In this document: positions 16,958-28,247 of the stretch, one piece after another
How the letters are laid out: the number at the start of each line of letters is the position of its first letter
Numbering within the stretch: position 1 is the stretch's first letter
Assembly: GCA_016710985.1 (NCBI GenBank)
Contig: JADJTX010000023.1
Coordinates: forward strand, 1 to 64,000
DNA from: Ignavibacteria bacterium
GTDB lineage: Bacteria > Bacteroidota > Ignavibacteria > Tepidaquicellales > Tepidaquicellaceae
Reading direction: 5' to 3'
Length of the DNA: 64,000 bases
Position numbers and translations under genes: made by a program
The notes under the pieces: generated by a model
What the model was told of the DNA's origin: nothing
Database searches by the model: none
Seen by the model: the letters and a program-made list of their open reading frames with translations, nothing else

Positions 16958-19367
16958 TTATGCTCTTAATGTTGCGCCTAAATTCGTTTCAAGGTTTTTT
17001 ATTATCTTATCTACGATCTTGTTTATTTCCTCATCAGTGAGCGTTTTATCAATTGATGAAAAATTAACCGTAAATGCGAGGCTCTTTTTATTCTCTCCTA
17101 ATTTTGAATCCTCATAAATATCAAATAACTTCACGTTCTTTAACAAGCTTCCCGCACTCTTTATTATGCTTTTCCTTAACTCGTCATACGTCACTTTTGT
17201 ATCAACTATCAGCGCCAGATCCCTGGTCACAGAGGGAAATTTGGAGATTTCCCTGTATTTCTTAGAATGACCTGTTTTACTGATTATTCTGTCCATGTCA
17301 AATTCGGCAATATAAACGTCAGATTCAATCTCAAACTGCTTTTTCAATTTGCTATCTGCCTTATAAATATTCCCGATTATTTCATCACTTAAACGAATAT
17401 CTATCCTGACCTCATCTAAAACTTTGTCATTATAGTAAAATAATGTAAAATTTTCAAGATTCAATTTAGACAAAAACATTTCCGCCTCTCCCTTCATTGA
17501 AAAAAGATCAAAATCTTTTTCACCTCCGTATATCAGCTCAGAGTCGTTCTTTCCTGACATAGCCAGTATCAGCCGGTTCTCTTCTTTGAATGAATTTCCT
17601 TCATCTGTAAATATCCTACCGGCTTCAAAAAATTTTAAGGAGATGCCTTTTCCGGAATTGTTGAAGTTATTGCTTATCACTTTCAGCATTCCGAAAATTA
17701 AATTTGTTCTGAGTGAATCCATTTCAACTGAAATTGAATTTTTCAGCTTCACTGCTTTTCCCGGGAATTCTTTTATTCTTTTCTCTTCTACCAGCGAATT
17801 TGTAAGTATTTGATTAAATCCTCTTCCTGTTAAATATTCCGCGATTTCCTTTGTCAGCTTAAAATACGGGCTGACGTAATTTGAAGAGTTTGATACATTG
17901 ATCCTGAAATTGGAATCTCCTTCTACGTTGTCATATCCGTATATCGTTGTGACCTCCTCTGTCAGATCGATCTCCCTTGCGATGTCCAATCGTCTGAATT
18001 CCGGAATTTCAAATATCATCTTATCCTCTTCATCTCTTAAATATCTGATCTCTATCTTATCCAGTAATTTTTTCACTTCATCTTTGCTTAACTCAATTCC
18101 AATCACATCATTTGCTTTTCCGATCCTTAATCCAATTTCTAATTTCTTGAATTTTTCGGGGTATTCATCATACAGGTCTTTCGAAATTTCACCGCCGGCT
18201 ATCTCCTGTATTAATTGCGATGCCCGCTTCGATGCATATTCCACCATGTTAATATCTATGCCTCTTTCAAATCTCTGGGATGCGTCTGTCTGGAGACCGA
18301 GTTTCTTTGAATTCTTTCTTATTGAAACCGGATCAAAGTAAGCTGATTCAAGAAATATGTTCTTTGTGCTTCCGCTGATCTCCGAATCCTTGCCGCCCAT
18401 CACACCGGCAATACCTATGTATCCTTCAGCATCACAGATCATGAGTGAACCGCTGTTTAAAACTCTTTCCTTAGAATCAAGTGTCGTGAACTTATCACCT
18501 TCCTTCGCTGTCTTTACAATTATCTCTTTCCCGCGGACCTTATCGTAATCAAACGCGTGCAGCGGCTGTCCTGTCTCGAACATTACAAAGTTTGTTATGT
18601 CAACTATGTTGTTCTTTGGCTTTAAACCGATCCCTGTGAGTCTCTTCTTCAGCCAGTCAGGAGATTCTTTTATCTCCGCATTCCGTATGACCCTTCCGGT
18701 AAATCTTTTGCAGAAGGGGATCTTCAATTTTTATTTTTACAAGATCTTTGGTGAGATCATTTGTTTCTGTAAATTTTATTTCAGGAATGGTAATTTTTTT
18801 ATCGTAGATTGCAGCAACTTCTCTTGCCACGCCTATATGCGAGAACAGATCACCGCGGTTTGCTGTGATACCTATTTCAAATACAATGTCATTGGCTTTA
18901 ATGTAATCCGAAAACTTTTCGCCGGGCACAGCATCTTTATCCAGTACTAAAATACCTTCGTGATTATCTGACATGTTCAGTTCTTTTTCCGAGCAGATCA
19001 TTCCTTCCGAAAGTTCGCCTCTGATCTTTGATTTTTTAATTTCAAAGCCGCCGTTAGGGATCACTGCGCCGATTATCGCGACGCATACTTTCTGTCCCGC
19101 CTCTACATTCGGAGCGCCGCAGACAATGCTCAGCACCGAATCACCTGTATTCACTTTGCACAGACTCAGCTTATCAGCGCCCGGATGCTTTTGCTTTTCA
19201 ACTACCTCGCCTATCTCAAATTTATCGAAAGTCTTCGATTCATCTTCAACGCCTTCAATGTCAAGCCCGACAGCAACCATTTTGTCCGATAAAGACTGAA
19301 TGGATTCATATTTCAGATCAGGAATATATTCCTTAAGCCAGTTTAAACTAATTTTCATAAGCTGCAA
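16958..19367 (-). CDS. pheT: phenylalanyl-tRNA synthetase beta subunit (one frameshift)
   Basis: Pairs with PheS to charge tRNA-Phe. The start MKISLNWLKEYI and the EMAP/tRNA-binding OB domain (GEVVEKQKHPGADKLSLCKV, then GAPNVEAGQKV) lie in one frame from 19367 to about 18720. The B3/B4 domain, B5 domain and C-terminal anticodon-binding FDX-ACB domain (ISKFPSVTRDLALIVD) are in the next frame to 16958. The switch falls within about 18709-18722, where IEDPLL should continue into CKRFTGRVIRNAEI. A one-base indel there repairs the whole protein to about 803 residues. Because this gene is essential and no other copy is seen, a sequence error is far more likely than a pseudogene. pheS is not nearby. 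Confidence 0.93.
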
Positions 19368-19721
19368 ATATAGTTAAACAGATTCGGAGATTAAACAGAA
19401 ATCGGGTGTTGATTGCTGTATGCTCTCCACATCCGTCCAAAATAAAGAAAAAGCTTGCCACGAATTTCACGAATGATCACGAATTAAAAAATATTATCAC
19501 TAATTTTTAAATAGAATTAACATAAAATTATTTGGTCAGCATAAATATAGCTTTAAGAGGAATTTAAAGGGACTCGAATGAAGGCGATACATGGAGCAAG
19601 AGTATATTGAAGGCTTAATTTTAACATCTATGTTATTACGAAGTCCATCCAGCAGTTTTATAACAGGCAGTGCAACCGGACGAAGCCTTCTTCTCAATAA
19701 TTCAAGTCTTAATTCAAATGT
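19368..19721. other. intergenic with a half repeat
   Basis: Upstream of pheT. Holds the left arm of a family C repeat at 19455-19490 (GCCACGAATTTCACGAATGA ...) with no matching right arm. From about 19560 the sequence may be the degraded 5' part of the following gene fragment. Nothing else was recognised. Confidence 0.5.
19455..19490. repeat. family C half-element
   Basis: The arm GCCACGAATTTCACGAATGA plus TCACGAATT matches family C copy 1 at 12404. No reverse-complement arm follows within 200 nt. Confidence 0.7.
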
Positions 19722-20252
19722 AAAAAATTAAATTTAAAAATTCTCATCGAAGGTTTTTATGATAATGTTTCAAATTACATGGTCAGCGATTCAGTAAGAA
19801 TCTACCTGAGGAATTCGTCACCTCCTTATTCAATAGCTGACTCTTCATCAGGTGTAATTTCAAATGCAGGTGAAGCGGATCTGTCATTCACAAATACGAC
19901 GAACCAGGGTTATTATATTCAGGCTAAGCAAAGGAATTCTATTGAAACATGGAGCTCTGCACCGGTTATGTTTAATGCATCATCCGTTGCTTATGATTTC
20001 ACATCAGCTCAGTCCCGTGCGTATGGAAACAATCTTACAGAGAAGGGAAGCAAATGGACAGTTTTTTCCGGCGATGTAAACAATGACGGAACAGTTGATA
20101 TGACAGATCTAATTGAAGTTTATAATGACGGACTTGCCGGATTAACCGGCTATATCATAACAGATTTAAACGGTGACAATGTTGTTGATTTAAGTGATTT
20201 ACTCATATGCTTTAACAATGTTGGAAAGTTTGTAATTGTTTTGAAGCCGTAA
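19722..20252 (+). pseudogene. C-terminal remnant of a dockerin-like surface protein
   Basis: An open frame without a plausible start or signal peptide encodes only the C-terminal module: NLKILIEGFYD, SVRIYLRNSSPPYS, YYIQAKQRNSIETWS and YDFTSAQSRAYGNN. Two Ca-binding dockerin-like loops follow (DVNNDGTVDMTDL and DLNGDNVVDLSDL), ending FVIVLKP. The same module ends the proteins at 24897-27052 and 51676-55899. The upstream region is not a coherent frame, so this is either a decayed gene or one badly damaged by sequence errors. Confidence 0.65.
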
Positions 20253-20649
20253 AACGAATGCATTGTAAGTCTGCATGTATGAAGGAGTTCAATAGAAGAA
20301 ACTCCCAGTTGAGATGCTTTCTCAATCAGTAGATAGCGGTCCTTGAAAACCTCCGGGTCCAAAGACTCTAAGCTAAAAGATAAAATTCTAATAAGATCTT
20401 AAAGTTCTGGACTTTAGGTAATGATTTTGACATTGAAACACAGATTGCACATTAGGTGATATATGGAAATCAAAAAAAACAAAATCTAAAATTAATAATA
20501 AGTTAGATCCAAGCCAAGTGTTTAGCTTTAAAAAATCCGTGTTTTAAGCACCGCCTCTATTTTGTCGTGACACTGAAAAGCGTCACGCCAAAAATATTTT
20601 CATATAAAAACTCCTTATAAAATCATAGATTAAACAAAACACCAATAGC
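20253..20649. other. intergenic with repeat D3
   Basis: No gene was recognised. It contains a degraded family D element (20444-20555). The segment 20560-20580 has a small CGTGACACTG/CGTCACG-like partial palindrome of no clear meaning. Confidence 0.5.
20444..20555. repeat. dispersed repeat, family D, copy 3 (degraded)
   Basis: The left arm is weak (ACACAGATTGCACATTAGGT). The loop TCAAAAAAAACAAAATCTAA and TAATAAGTTAGATCCAA closely matches the loop of the copy at 56160-56333. The right arm is shortened to AAAAAATCCGTGTT. Confidence 0.65.
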
Positions 20650-22118
20650 ATGAAAAATTTTTTCAAAGCTGCATTGCTTATTGCAATGCTTTGTATTGCT
20701 TCAAGTTCACATTCACAATACGTGATACGTGAAGCATTTCCTAACCTTACATTTGCATATCCGGTTGAAATGGTCCACCCCGGAGACGGCACAAACCGGC
20801 TGTTCGTACTTGAGAAAGGCGGAAGGGTACTTGTGTTTAACAACGATCAGAATGTAACTTCATCAAAAGTATTTCTCGATATCACAGACAGGGTATCAGC
20901 TTATTTTTATGCAGGACTTTTTGGAATAGCATTTCATCCTGATTATTCCACGAATAAATATTTTTATGTTTATTATCTGAGCGGAACCGGAGCAAGCCTC
21001 ACGATGCATTTATCCCGTTTTACTGCAAGCCCGGCAAACCCTGATTCAGCATTACAAAATTCAGAGCTTGACATTCTGACTCTTCCGTGTCCCAGCTCAA
21101 ATCACAACGGCAGCTCTATAAGATTCGGAGCTGACGGGTATTTATATTTTGGTTTCGGCGACAGCAGTCCGGGCTCAGGCGGCGATCCTGAAAATAAAGC
21201 GCAGAACAGATCGCAAATGTTTGGGAAAGTTCACAGGATCAATGTGGATTCCGCATCCGGAGGACAAAATTATTCCATTCCTCCCTCCAATCCATATTAT
21301 CAGAATACTTCCGGATACCGTGAAGAAATCTATGCTTACGGATTCCGCAATATGTGGAAATTTACTTTTGATGAAACAACCGGCAGACTCTGGCTTGCAG
21401 ACGTCGGTCAGACAAGGTGGGAGGAAATTAATATTGTAGAGGCGGGAAAAATTACGGATGGAGGAGAAAGGAAGGGTTTGTGTGTTATAATCCGTCAAGT
21501 AACTGCGATACGGCAGGGTTTGTACCTGTTGAACCGCTTTATGTTTACGGTCATTCTCTTGGAACTTGCGTTGCCGGTGGATATGTATACAGAGGAAGCC
21601 GGATGCCCGGACTTGAGGGAAAGTATGTTTATTCAGATTATACAACAGGCAGGATATGGGCGCTTACATGGGACGGCATAAATCCGCCTGTAAATCAGGA
21701 ACTTTTCGATACGCCTTACAGCATAGTTTCTTTTGCGGAAGATAAATTTAAGAATTTGTTCTTCATTCATTTCACGGCTTCAACGGGAAAAATTTACAAA
21801 ATTATTGGTTCAACGGTTACTTCTTCCGGAACAGTTAATAGTGAAGTAATATCGGATTTTACACTTTATCAGAATTATCCCAATCCGTTTAATCCATCAA
21901 CTCTTATAAGATACTCGCTTAAAGAAAATGGTTTTATAAGCCTGAAAGTTTACGATATAGCGGGAAAAGAAATTCGTTCATTGGTGAATGAAAATCAGGA
22001 TAACGGAAATCATTCAATTAATTTTAATGCAGCAAATCTTTCAAGCGGCATCTATTATTATACAATGACGGTAAACGGAATAGTAAATCAGACAAAGAGA
22101 ATGGTGCTGCTGAATTGA
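20650..22118 (+). CDS. PQQ-type sugar dehydrogenase-like protein with T9SS tail (one frameshift)
   Basis: A secreted beta-propeller of the glucose/sorbosone dehydrogenase family. Signal peptide at residues 1-22. Family motifs are AGLFGIAFHPDYSTN, SSNHNGSSIRFGADGYLYFG and EEIYAYGFRNMWKFTFD, followed by WLADVGQTRWEEINIVEAGK. After the A5 run at 21448-21452, one extra A is needed to continue into NYGWRRKEGFVCYNPSSN. The second frame then encodes the rest of the propeller (GYVYRGSRMPGLEGKYVYSD). A type A T9SS C-terminal sorting domain starts at NYPNPFNPSTLIRYSL and ends TKRMVLLN. The repaired length is about 489 residues. It is expected at the cell surface or secreted. Whether it binds PQQ or oxidises a sugar cannot be decided here. 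Confidence 0.87.
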
Positions 22119-22158
22119 AGCGGACCTTGGAGTACGCGATGGAGCAGCAAAGCAAAAG

Positions 22159-22196
22159 CATTGTTCATTGCTCATTGTTCATTGCTAATTGCCAAA
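22159..22196. repeat. heptad array spanning a stop codon
   Basis: Units CATTGTT, CATTGCT, CATTGTT, CATTGCT, AATTGCC. On the minus strand the array begins in the last sense codon of the gene at 22185-22862 and contains its TAG stop. Confidence 0.85.
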
Positions 22197-22862
22197 CACA
22201 TATTCCTTCGGTTCCGCCTGTCCGTTTATTTCAACACGAATTCCGGTTGGAGCATTTATATTGTACACAATAAAATCCAGAGTATTAATTCCTTCGGTGA
22301 ATCCTTCAGTTATTTCAAATGGAAACATTCCGTAATACGCATTGGTTGGTGTAAAGAAGCCTGTACTTTTTCCGTTGATCAGAATATTAACCCCGTTATT
22401 ATCAGTTGACCAAAGCCCTCTGATCTCGGCTGTTTCATATTTAAATTTTGACAGATCAAATTGAGTTCTGTAAACATACAATCCGCTTTCATTGAAATTA
22501 ACTGCATCAGTTCTTGGTGAGATCCATTTTGAAAATTCATTGTTTGGCACCCACCTGTCCATTGGAAATCCTGTAGAGAGGGATACTCTGGCTTCAGGTC
22601 CCAGAAAATTCTTGTCAGCGCTGTTTGTTAAAAAGTAATGTTCATCTGTGGAGCCGTCCGCAAGTGTATATCTCCTGGAATCCTGACCTGTATTATAAAG
22701 GTCAGAGATGGGCATCTTAGACCTGCCGCTGAATACTGAGCTGCAAAAAAATACAATCACAAAGAACAGAATGTTTTGAATCAGTCTTAAAACTATTAAC
22801 CACTGAGGCAACAGAGACAGTCTGCGCTGCAAATATGACATTAATGGATTCTGATGTTTCAA
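22185..22862 (-). CDS. secreted galactose-binding-like beta-sandwich protein, unknown function
   Basis: A 225-residue protein with a hydrophobic segment (about 20-43, LIVLRLIQNILFFVIVFFCS) acting as signal peptide or anchor. The start may be later than the first ATG. The mature part carries motifs seen in secreted lectin-like proteins: YNTGQDSRRYTLADGSTDEHY, FLGPEARVSLSTGFP, WVPNNEFSKWISP. GLWSTDNNGVNILINGKSTG and GINTLDFIVYNINAPTGIRVEI suggest a jelly-roll carbohydrate-binding-like fold. No catalytic motif. It has no T9SS tail. Its stop codon lies within a heptad array. Confidence 0.68.
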   Translation of the reverse strand: MKHQNPLMSYLQRRLSLLPQWLIVLRLIQNILFFVIVFFCSSVFSGRSKMPISDLYNTGQDSRRYTLADGSTDEHYFLTNSADKNFLGPEARVSLSTGFPMDRWVPNNEFSKWISPRTDAVNFNESGLYVYRTQFDLSKFKYETAEIRGLWSTDNNGVNILINGKSTGFFTPTNAYYGMFPFEITEGFTEGINTLDFIVYNINAPTGIRVEINGQAEPKEYVFGN

Positions 22863-22942
22863 AATAGTAATTTATTAATTTATTAATTAGAAACTAAAAA
22901 CAAAATAGTCATCCGGTATGCTGAGTCTTTCTCAATACATTT

Positions 22943-23113
22943 TAACACGGAGGCACAGAGGGTACAGAGTTACACAGAGAGTATTTTCCATCAACAGTTT
23001 TATTAAGTATTGAAAAATCCATAATTTGTTTAATTTAAAAAAGATTAAAAATAAATAAACTTAAAGATTTCTCTGTGAAGCTCTGTGCTCTTTGTGCCTC
23101 TGTGGTATTTTTT
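22943..23113. repeat. dispersed inverted repeat, family B, copy 3
   Basis: The left arm AGGCACAGAGGGTACAGAG continues TTACACAGAGAG. The right arm CTCTGTGAAGCTCTGTGCTC continues TTTGTGCCTCTGTGGTATTTTTT. The loop has GTTTTATTAAGTATTGAA, CATAATTTGTTTAATTT and GATTAAAAATAAATAAACTT, all shared with copy 4. Confidence 0.9.
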
Positions 23114-23170
23114 AATTTTGAATTAGTCTGTAAAAGTAGAAACGACAAACTCATCAGTTTTCATAAGTTT

Positions 23171-24609
23171 CTAATTAAAAAGTTCTTCAGCTTTTTCAAG
23201 CAGCCATATTTTATTGATCACTTCCGTTCTTAAAAGTTCATCTTTTAATTCAGATAATTTAATTTTATCGGAACCGCCGGCATTAAACTTTATATCACTG
23301 AATTTTTTAATTAAAAAAACAAATTTTCCCGCCTGAAGTTTAACACTCTCAGCAAGTTTCTTATTTTTAGAAATAAAATTACGGAATGTTTCGATCATTG
23401 AATATAGTTCATCTGAATATCCCGATTCATAATAGATCATAAGCTGATATCTCTTGATAGAAACGTGGTCCATCTGGCTGCTGACTTCCATTTTTGAGAC
23501 ATGATCCATTGCTTTGCTGAAATCTTTCATTTTGAAGTTAAGGGTAAGACAGGCAAAATTATAAAATTTGTCTCTGTATTCAGGATTAATTTTTTTCATA
23601 TTTTCATTTATGAATTCTTTAACCCAATCGAATTTATTCAGGCTGCTGGCAGTACTCACGATCTGTGTAAATACAAAAGGATTCATGTAACCTTTCTTAT
23701 CATTTATCAGTAAATCGTTTTCAAATATATAAAATGATATTTCAAACATCTCTTTTATATATTCAGTCTTTCCGTTCATTATATTTCTGTTGCAGTATTC
23801 CATCAGTGTCAAACCCATATAACTGTTGAATGTACTGCTGAATTTATGTGAGTTTCCCGTAAAGATATTTTTCAACTGCGCGAAGATACCATGATCAGTT
23901 TTATCCAGAATGATCTTCAGGCTCAGCAGGGAGCAGTCTGTAATTTCATGGTAACTGTGATCAAATCTTTCAATGAAATTTAAGAACAATTTTAGATTAT
24001 TACTTTTATAATCTTTATCGAGATATGAATTATTGATCAGTAATGTATTAAAAACATCCGAGCATTCATTAAGATAAAACAATGTTAAATACTCTATTTC
24101 TTTTTCTTCATCAATGATCTTTTCAGCGTTTGCTTTGTTTATATCAGCCGTAAACTCTCTCTCTAATTTAAGGGCTCTGTAATTATAATAAAAATATTCA
24201 TAGTCCTGCTTCAACTCAGATAGCATGATCTTGTAACCTTTCATTGATCTTTCAAAAGCTGTATTCAGATTTCTTATCATTTGTTCTTTCATTACAGAAA
24301 GGCCTCTTATTTTTTCATCGCTTTCATAATTCTGAAGTTCAATGAACAGGTCAGCGCATTTTCCCAGATCATAAATTAAATTCTTCATAACGCCGTAATT
24401 GAATTCTTTGTCTTTATATAATCTTTTCCAGATCTTTTTTCTTTCAAGGTCAGGTGAACTGAAACCGGGTCCATGTTTTTTATAATTCTGTATAAATTAA
24501 CAACCGCTGATTTTTTATTGAAATAAGGCGAAAGAAGAAATTCTTCGAATCTTTTTATCTCTCCGCTGCTGAATGTTCTGAAAATGAATAATACTGAAGT
24601 ATTTAACAT
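23171..24609 (-). CDS. helical-repeat cytosolic protein, unknown (one frameshift)
   Basis: No signal peptide or membrane segment. The N-terminal part from 24609 (LNTSVLFIFRTFSSGEIKRF, then EEFLLSPYFNKK) and the larger C-terminal part from about 24480 are in different frames. Adding one A to the A6 run at 24476-24481 (minus strand) joins them through IKKHGPGFSSPDLERKKIWK and RLYKDKEFNYGVMKNLIYDL, a smooth continuation. The repaired product of about 479 residues is predicted all-helical, with degenerate TPR-like pairs in the second half. I have seen this kind of protein only as hypothetical in related genomes. Function unknown. Confidence 0.7.
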
Positions 24610-24896
24610 ATAGTTGGTGGTGAAAATCCGGGATTATTAAATTATCATTAAATGCTTATTTCATCCAATATTTACAGGTTTATTGCTAAAAGCAATTTAC
24701 TAAAGATGCTCCATGCCATTCAATCCGTGATGAAAACGGCAGTAAAATATTTTTGCAAAGACATTACATTCACATTAATTTTGTATCAGTTCATTAAAAT
24801 AATAACCCGGGAAACAACACGCGGATTGTTTTCCATAATGGCATGCCGGTATGCCGGGTTATTATTCATTTAAAAACTTAAAAAAATAATTTTAAA
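24610..24896. other. upstream region of the next secreted protein
   Basis: An open frame at 24652-24873 exists but has no recognisable features and crosses a hairpin, so I do not call it a gene. The hairpin at 24798-24866 is described separately. Confidence 0.45.
24798..24866 (+). promoter_or_regulatory. leader hairpin of unknown role
   Basis: Perfect 13-bp arms AATAATAACCCGG and CCGGGTTATTATT around a 43-nt loop that itself contains GCATGCCGGTATGCC. It lies 30 nt before the ATG at 24897. No T-run follows, so it is not a standard terminator. It could be an RNA control element or a protein-binding palindrome. Confidence 0.4.
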
Positions 24897-27052
24897 ATGC
24901 AGTCAATAAAAAACTTAATCAGAAACATGAACATGAGATCAATGTATTTTCTTTTAATTGTAATAATGCTTTGTTCAACAAGCTCTTTTTCACAAAACAA
25001 AAAATCAACACCGCCTGCCGGTCAGACTTCTGTAATTAAAATTGAAACAGGAAGTCTCACAAAAACAGTTGATTCAAAATTAACGGAAGAAGCTCTAAAA
25101 ATTAATTCTGAGTTAGATCTGCTTAAAAGAACAGACAACTCTTATCCTTCAGACAAATCAGACAAGCTAAACGAATTAAGGATCAAGTCTGAAGAATTAA
25201 GTAAAACTACAATTACAGTTAATTCAGCTAATCTTAATCATCGCAACGTTTTCCAAAAAGCAGTAAACAGAAATTCTGACAACATTACAGGGACAGAAAT
25301 ATTTTCAGGAAATTACATTGTTGCATCTGCTGCTCAGGTTGAACAAAGAGGAGCGGAAGAAGGAAAGATCTGGCTGATAATAGCCGTAGGTCAGGGAGAT
25401 ACCGGAATCAGCGCCTCGGGAGATTCTCTGTTGCTTTTCAGTTCAATTGATAATGGCGTGACATACAGTCTTGTTTCTTCTTTAAAAGCTGACGATGCAG
25501 TCAAAGTTAACCGAGATGAGATTGACATGGAAAGAATTGAGAGCTTTACCGGTACAAAATATTTACATGTAACTGTCGGATACGTTACCGGCGGATATTC
25601 CGGAGTTAAGAAAATCAGTTTGCTGACATTTGATAATTCCGGAAGCTTCAATGAATCTCCAATGAACATTCCCGGCTACTCCGTAGCAAGTAATTACTAC
25701 AGACCGAGGATCACATCCGACAATTCAACATATCCTTTAGATCCATATGTGACGATTGCATTCATGCAGGATTCTGTTTCAGGTCAGGACCATAATATAA
25801 TGTCTAAATTTTTCCGGCTGTATAATCCATTTACAATGACACCGGCAATTACTTATTTCCGCAGAGCATATACTCACCTGTGCAGGGTCTTTATAACGAT
25901 TTCAGGACTCAGATGGATGTAGCATATTTTAATAATTCCGGTGATACAATTATTTTTGTATTAAGCGCTTTTCCCGGATCCGAAAGCGGAGTTTATCTCT
26001 ATAAAGCGCACGGCAATACAAATGTATATCCGGTCTATAGAGGAACACTTTCAAGTTTTTATGCCGGAGATGAAATTGAATTTGCAAGAGTTGCATCTAA
26101 CGGCGGTATTGGAAATAAAAATTTAATGATCACTTATTCTGATAATTATTTCAATATCGGAGACTGGGATCAATGGGTCTTTTCAACTCAGAACGGAACA
26201 GACTGGACCAGCAGCACAGTTGACTTCTCAGGAAATTTCAATTCTCAATTCGGTGATATTATAGGAAGAAGAAATACTGACGGTTGCTTTAACATAGCAT
26301 TCAAGAATAATAACTCCTGTATTGAAACAGTTGCATCTGCGGAATTCAGGAATAGTTCTCTGATTAATTATGTCTTCAACCTAAACGATAATTTTGCATC
26401 GAGCTTTCTGCATCCGAAGCCTGCATTCAGATTTGTTGATAATGACAGCGCTCTTACGGTATGGGGAACCTATTATGTCCTTTATTCCACCGGCGGAAGC
26501 AATGCCATCAGAATAAATGTCGGTGCTGCAATTGAAGGATTATTTGACTCAGGTAATTCTAATCACGTAATAGAAGATAATATTTCATTTTATCTTCACA
26601 GCAGCATTGCTCCTTATAATGTAGTTGATTCAGCAACCCTTCATTCTTACAGTTGCATTCTTAATAATGCAGTTATATTTAAGAATGCTCCAAGCGGAAT
26701 TACTACCTTTCGGTAAAACACCGAAACTCTATCGAAACCTGGAGCGCAGGGACCGCTTTAGTCTTTCCTAAAGGTTCATCATGGGTATCATATAATTTTG
26801 CTTCTTCAGCTCGAATTCTACGGAGAGAATGTTGTGCTTATATCTCCGGCATATTGCTTTTACAGCGGGGATGTCAATCAGGACGGAGCCATAGATCTTA
26901 CGGATGTTCTTCTCATACATAACGACGGAGGTATTTTTCTAACAGGTCAGTATCTTACAACAAATCTGAACGGAGACTCAGGAACAGATCTTACTGATCT
27001 ACTGATGGCATATAATAATTCAACAAATTTTGTAAGCGTTCAAAAACCATGA
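24897..27052 (+). CDS. secreted beta-propeller-like protein with dockerin-like C-terminus (several frameshifts)
   Basis: Signal peptide within residues 1-36 (ending SSFSQ). The N-terminal Ser/Thr/Lys-rich region is followed by a repetitive beta domain with Asp-box-like SSIDNGVTYSLVSSL and FSTQNGTDWTSSTVDF, suggesting a sialidase-type propeller. Three breaks are seen. At 25857-25861 (TTCCGC, one C missing) the frame resumes in SPVQGLYNDFRTQ. At about 26700 (one T missing) it resumes in YYLSVKHRNSIETWS. A third is between 26784 and 26815. The C-terminus carries the dockerin-like pair SGDVNQDGAIDLTDV and TNLNGDSGTDLTDLL, ending FVSVQKP. A terminator follows at 27091. Repaired length is about 717 residues. 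Cell-surface location is inferred. Confidence 0.72.
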
Positions 27053-27090
27053 CACGTTAAAATTGTAACTTTGAACCCGCAATTTGAATT

Positions 27091-27121
27091 AAAGCCGGCA
27101 GAGCAATCTGCCGGCTTTTTC
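27091..27121 (+). terminator. rho-independent terminator
   Basis: 12-bp stem AAAGCCGGCAGA/TCTGCCGGCTTT with loop GCAA, followed by TT. It lies 39 nt after the stop at 27052. Confidence 0.9.
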
Positions 27122-27158
27122 TATTACGGGAACACTTCTTCACCACTCAGCAACAAGA

Positions 27159-27338
27159 ACCCAAACTCACCAAACCAAAACTACCAAACTCTTCCTACGA
27201 ACTCACCAAACTTACCGAACTCAACGAACCAACGAACTCATTAAACTCAACGAACTCAACGAACTCACCGAACTCACCAAACTCAACGAACTCATTAAAC
27301 TCAACGAACTTAACGAACTTAACGAACAAACGAACTTA
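27159..27338. repeat. nonanucleotide tandem array, left of the cyanophycin genes
   Basis: About twenty degenerate 9-bp units of the type AACTCAACG, AACTCACCG, AACTCACCA and AACTCATTA. Units in the right-hand array (31064-31265) are the reverse complement type (CGTTGAGTT). Confidence 0.9.
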
Positions 27339-27404
27339 TTCAATATCTTTTCAAAATTTATATCATTATTTTTATAAAACATATTTTGCAATAAATCATA
27401 TCAG

Positions 27405-28247
27405 TTGGAAACTAACAATCATTACACCGAAGAGCTTGGCGGTGAAATACTTATCATAGGAGGTGCGGAGGATAAGCTAAATGAGCGTCACATACTTAGA
27501 AAATTTGTAGAGCTCTCAGGCGGCAAGGATTCAAGAATACTGATCGTACCCGTGCCTTCTGATTTTCCCGTAGTTACTGCGACTCTTTATAAAAGCATTT
27601 TCGAACACATAGGAGTAAAAAGTGTATCTGTTCTTGATGCGACTACCAGACAGGAAATATTAAAAGTAGACGCAGCAGAGAGCATGAAAGATATTACAGG
27701 CGTTTTTCTTACAGGCGGTGATCAGATGAGATTAAGCTCAATTCTTGGCGGGACAAAATTTTTAATGAAACTTAAGGAGTCTTTAAGAAATGGCGTGACG
27801 CTTGGCGGCTCGAGCGCTGGTGCATCAAGCATGAGCTCGACAATGATCGTAAGAGGAGAGCCGACAGTTCAGCCGCTAAAAGATTCCATCCGGCTTTGCC
27901 CGGGTCTTGGTATTTTAAAAAATATAATCATTGATCAGCACTTTACAGAAAGATCAAGACTGAACAGGCTTATAACAGCAGTGACATATAATCCCAATAA
28001 TCTCGGAATAGGAATAGACGAGAATACTGCTATTCATATTAAAAGAAACGGTGTGCTTGAAGTATTCGGAGCAGGAACTGTGACAATCGTTGACGGATCG
28101 AACATTACTTATAATACTATAGCAGAAGTTCACGAGTTTGAACCGTTCTCTGTAATGGGAATACAGGTTAACATTCTGAGCAGTTCTGTAAAGTATGATA
28201 TTTATAACAGGAAGCAGATTGCAGCGGTGGGATATTTACAAATATAA
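27405..28247 (+). CDS. cphB: cyanophycinase
   Basis: Serine exopeptidase of the S51 type that releases beta-Asp-Arg dipeptides from cyanophycin. The 280-residue protein contains GGEILIIGGAEDKL at its start and VFLTGGDQMRL. The nucleophile motif is GGSSAGASSMS (Ser in the SAG turn, near residue 140), and IIDQHFTERSRLNRLI supplies the expected His. GIGIDENTAIHI is also conserved. Length is typical. The start used is TTG at 27405, and no better start lies in frame. No signal peptide, so it acts in the cytosol, unlike secreted cyanophycinases. It is followed by cyanophycin synthetase. Confidence 0.94.
   Translation: METNNHYTEELGGEILIIGGAEDKLNERHILRKFVELSGGKDSRILIVPVPSDFPVVTATLYKSIFEHIGVKSVSVLDATTRQEILKVDAAESMKDITGVFLTGGDQMRLSSILGGTKFLMKLKESLRNGVTLGGSSAGASSMSSTMIVRGEPTVQPLKDSIRLCPGLGILKNIIIDQHFTERSRLNRLITAVTYNPNNLGIGIDENTAIHIKRNGVLEVFGAGTVTIVDGSNITYNTIAEVHEFEPFSVMGIQVNILSSSVKYDIYNRKQIAAVGYLQI

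Noticed and set aside
16958..19367. pheT as a pseudogene
   Set aside because: Essential gene, no second copy seen, and one base repairs it with all domains intact.
22161..22409. 82-codon plus-strand frame
   Set aside because: Opposite to and inside the secreted protein at 22185-22862. It starts in the heptad array.
24652..24873. 73-codon plus-strand frame before the 24897 gene
   Set aside because: No recognisable features. It crosses a strong hairpin and lies in a leader region.
27159..27338. Possible CRISPR array
   Set aside because: Units are 9 bp and contiguous, with no spacers. It is a simple tandem array.
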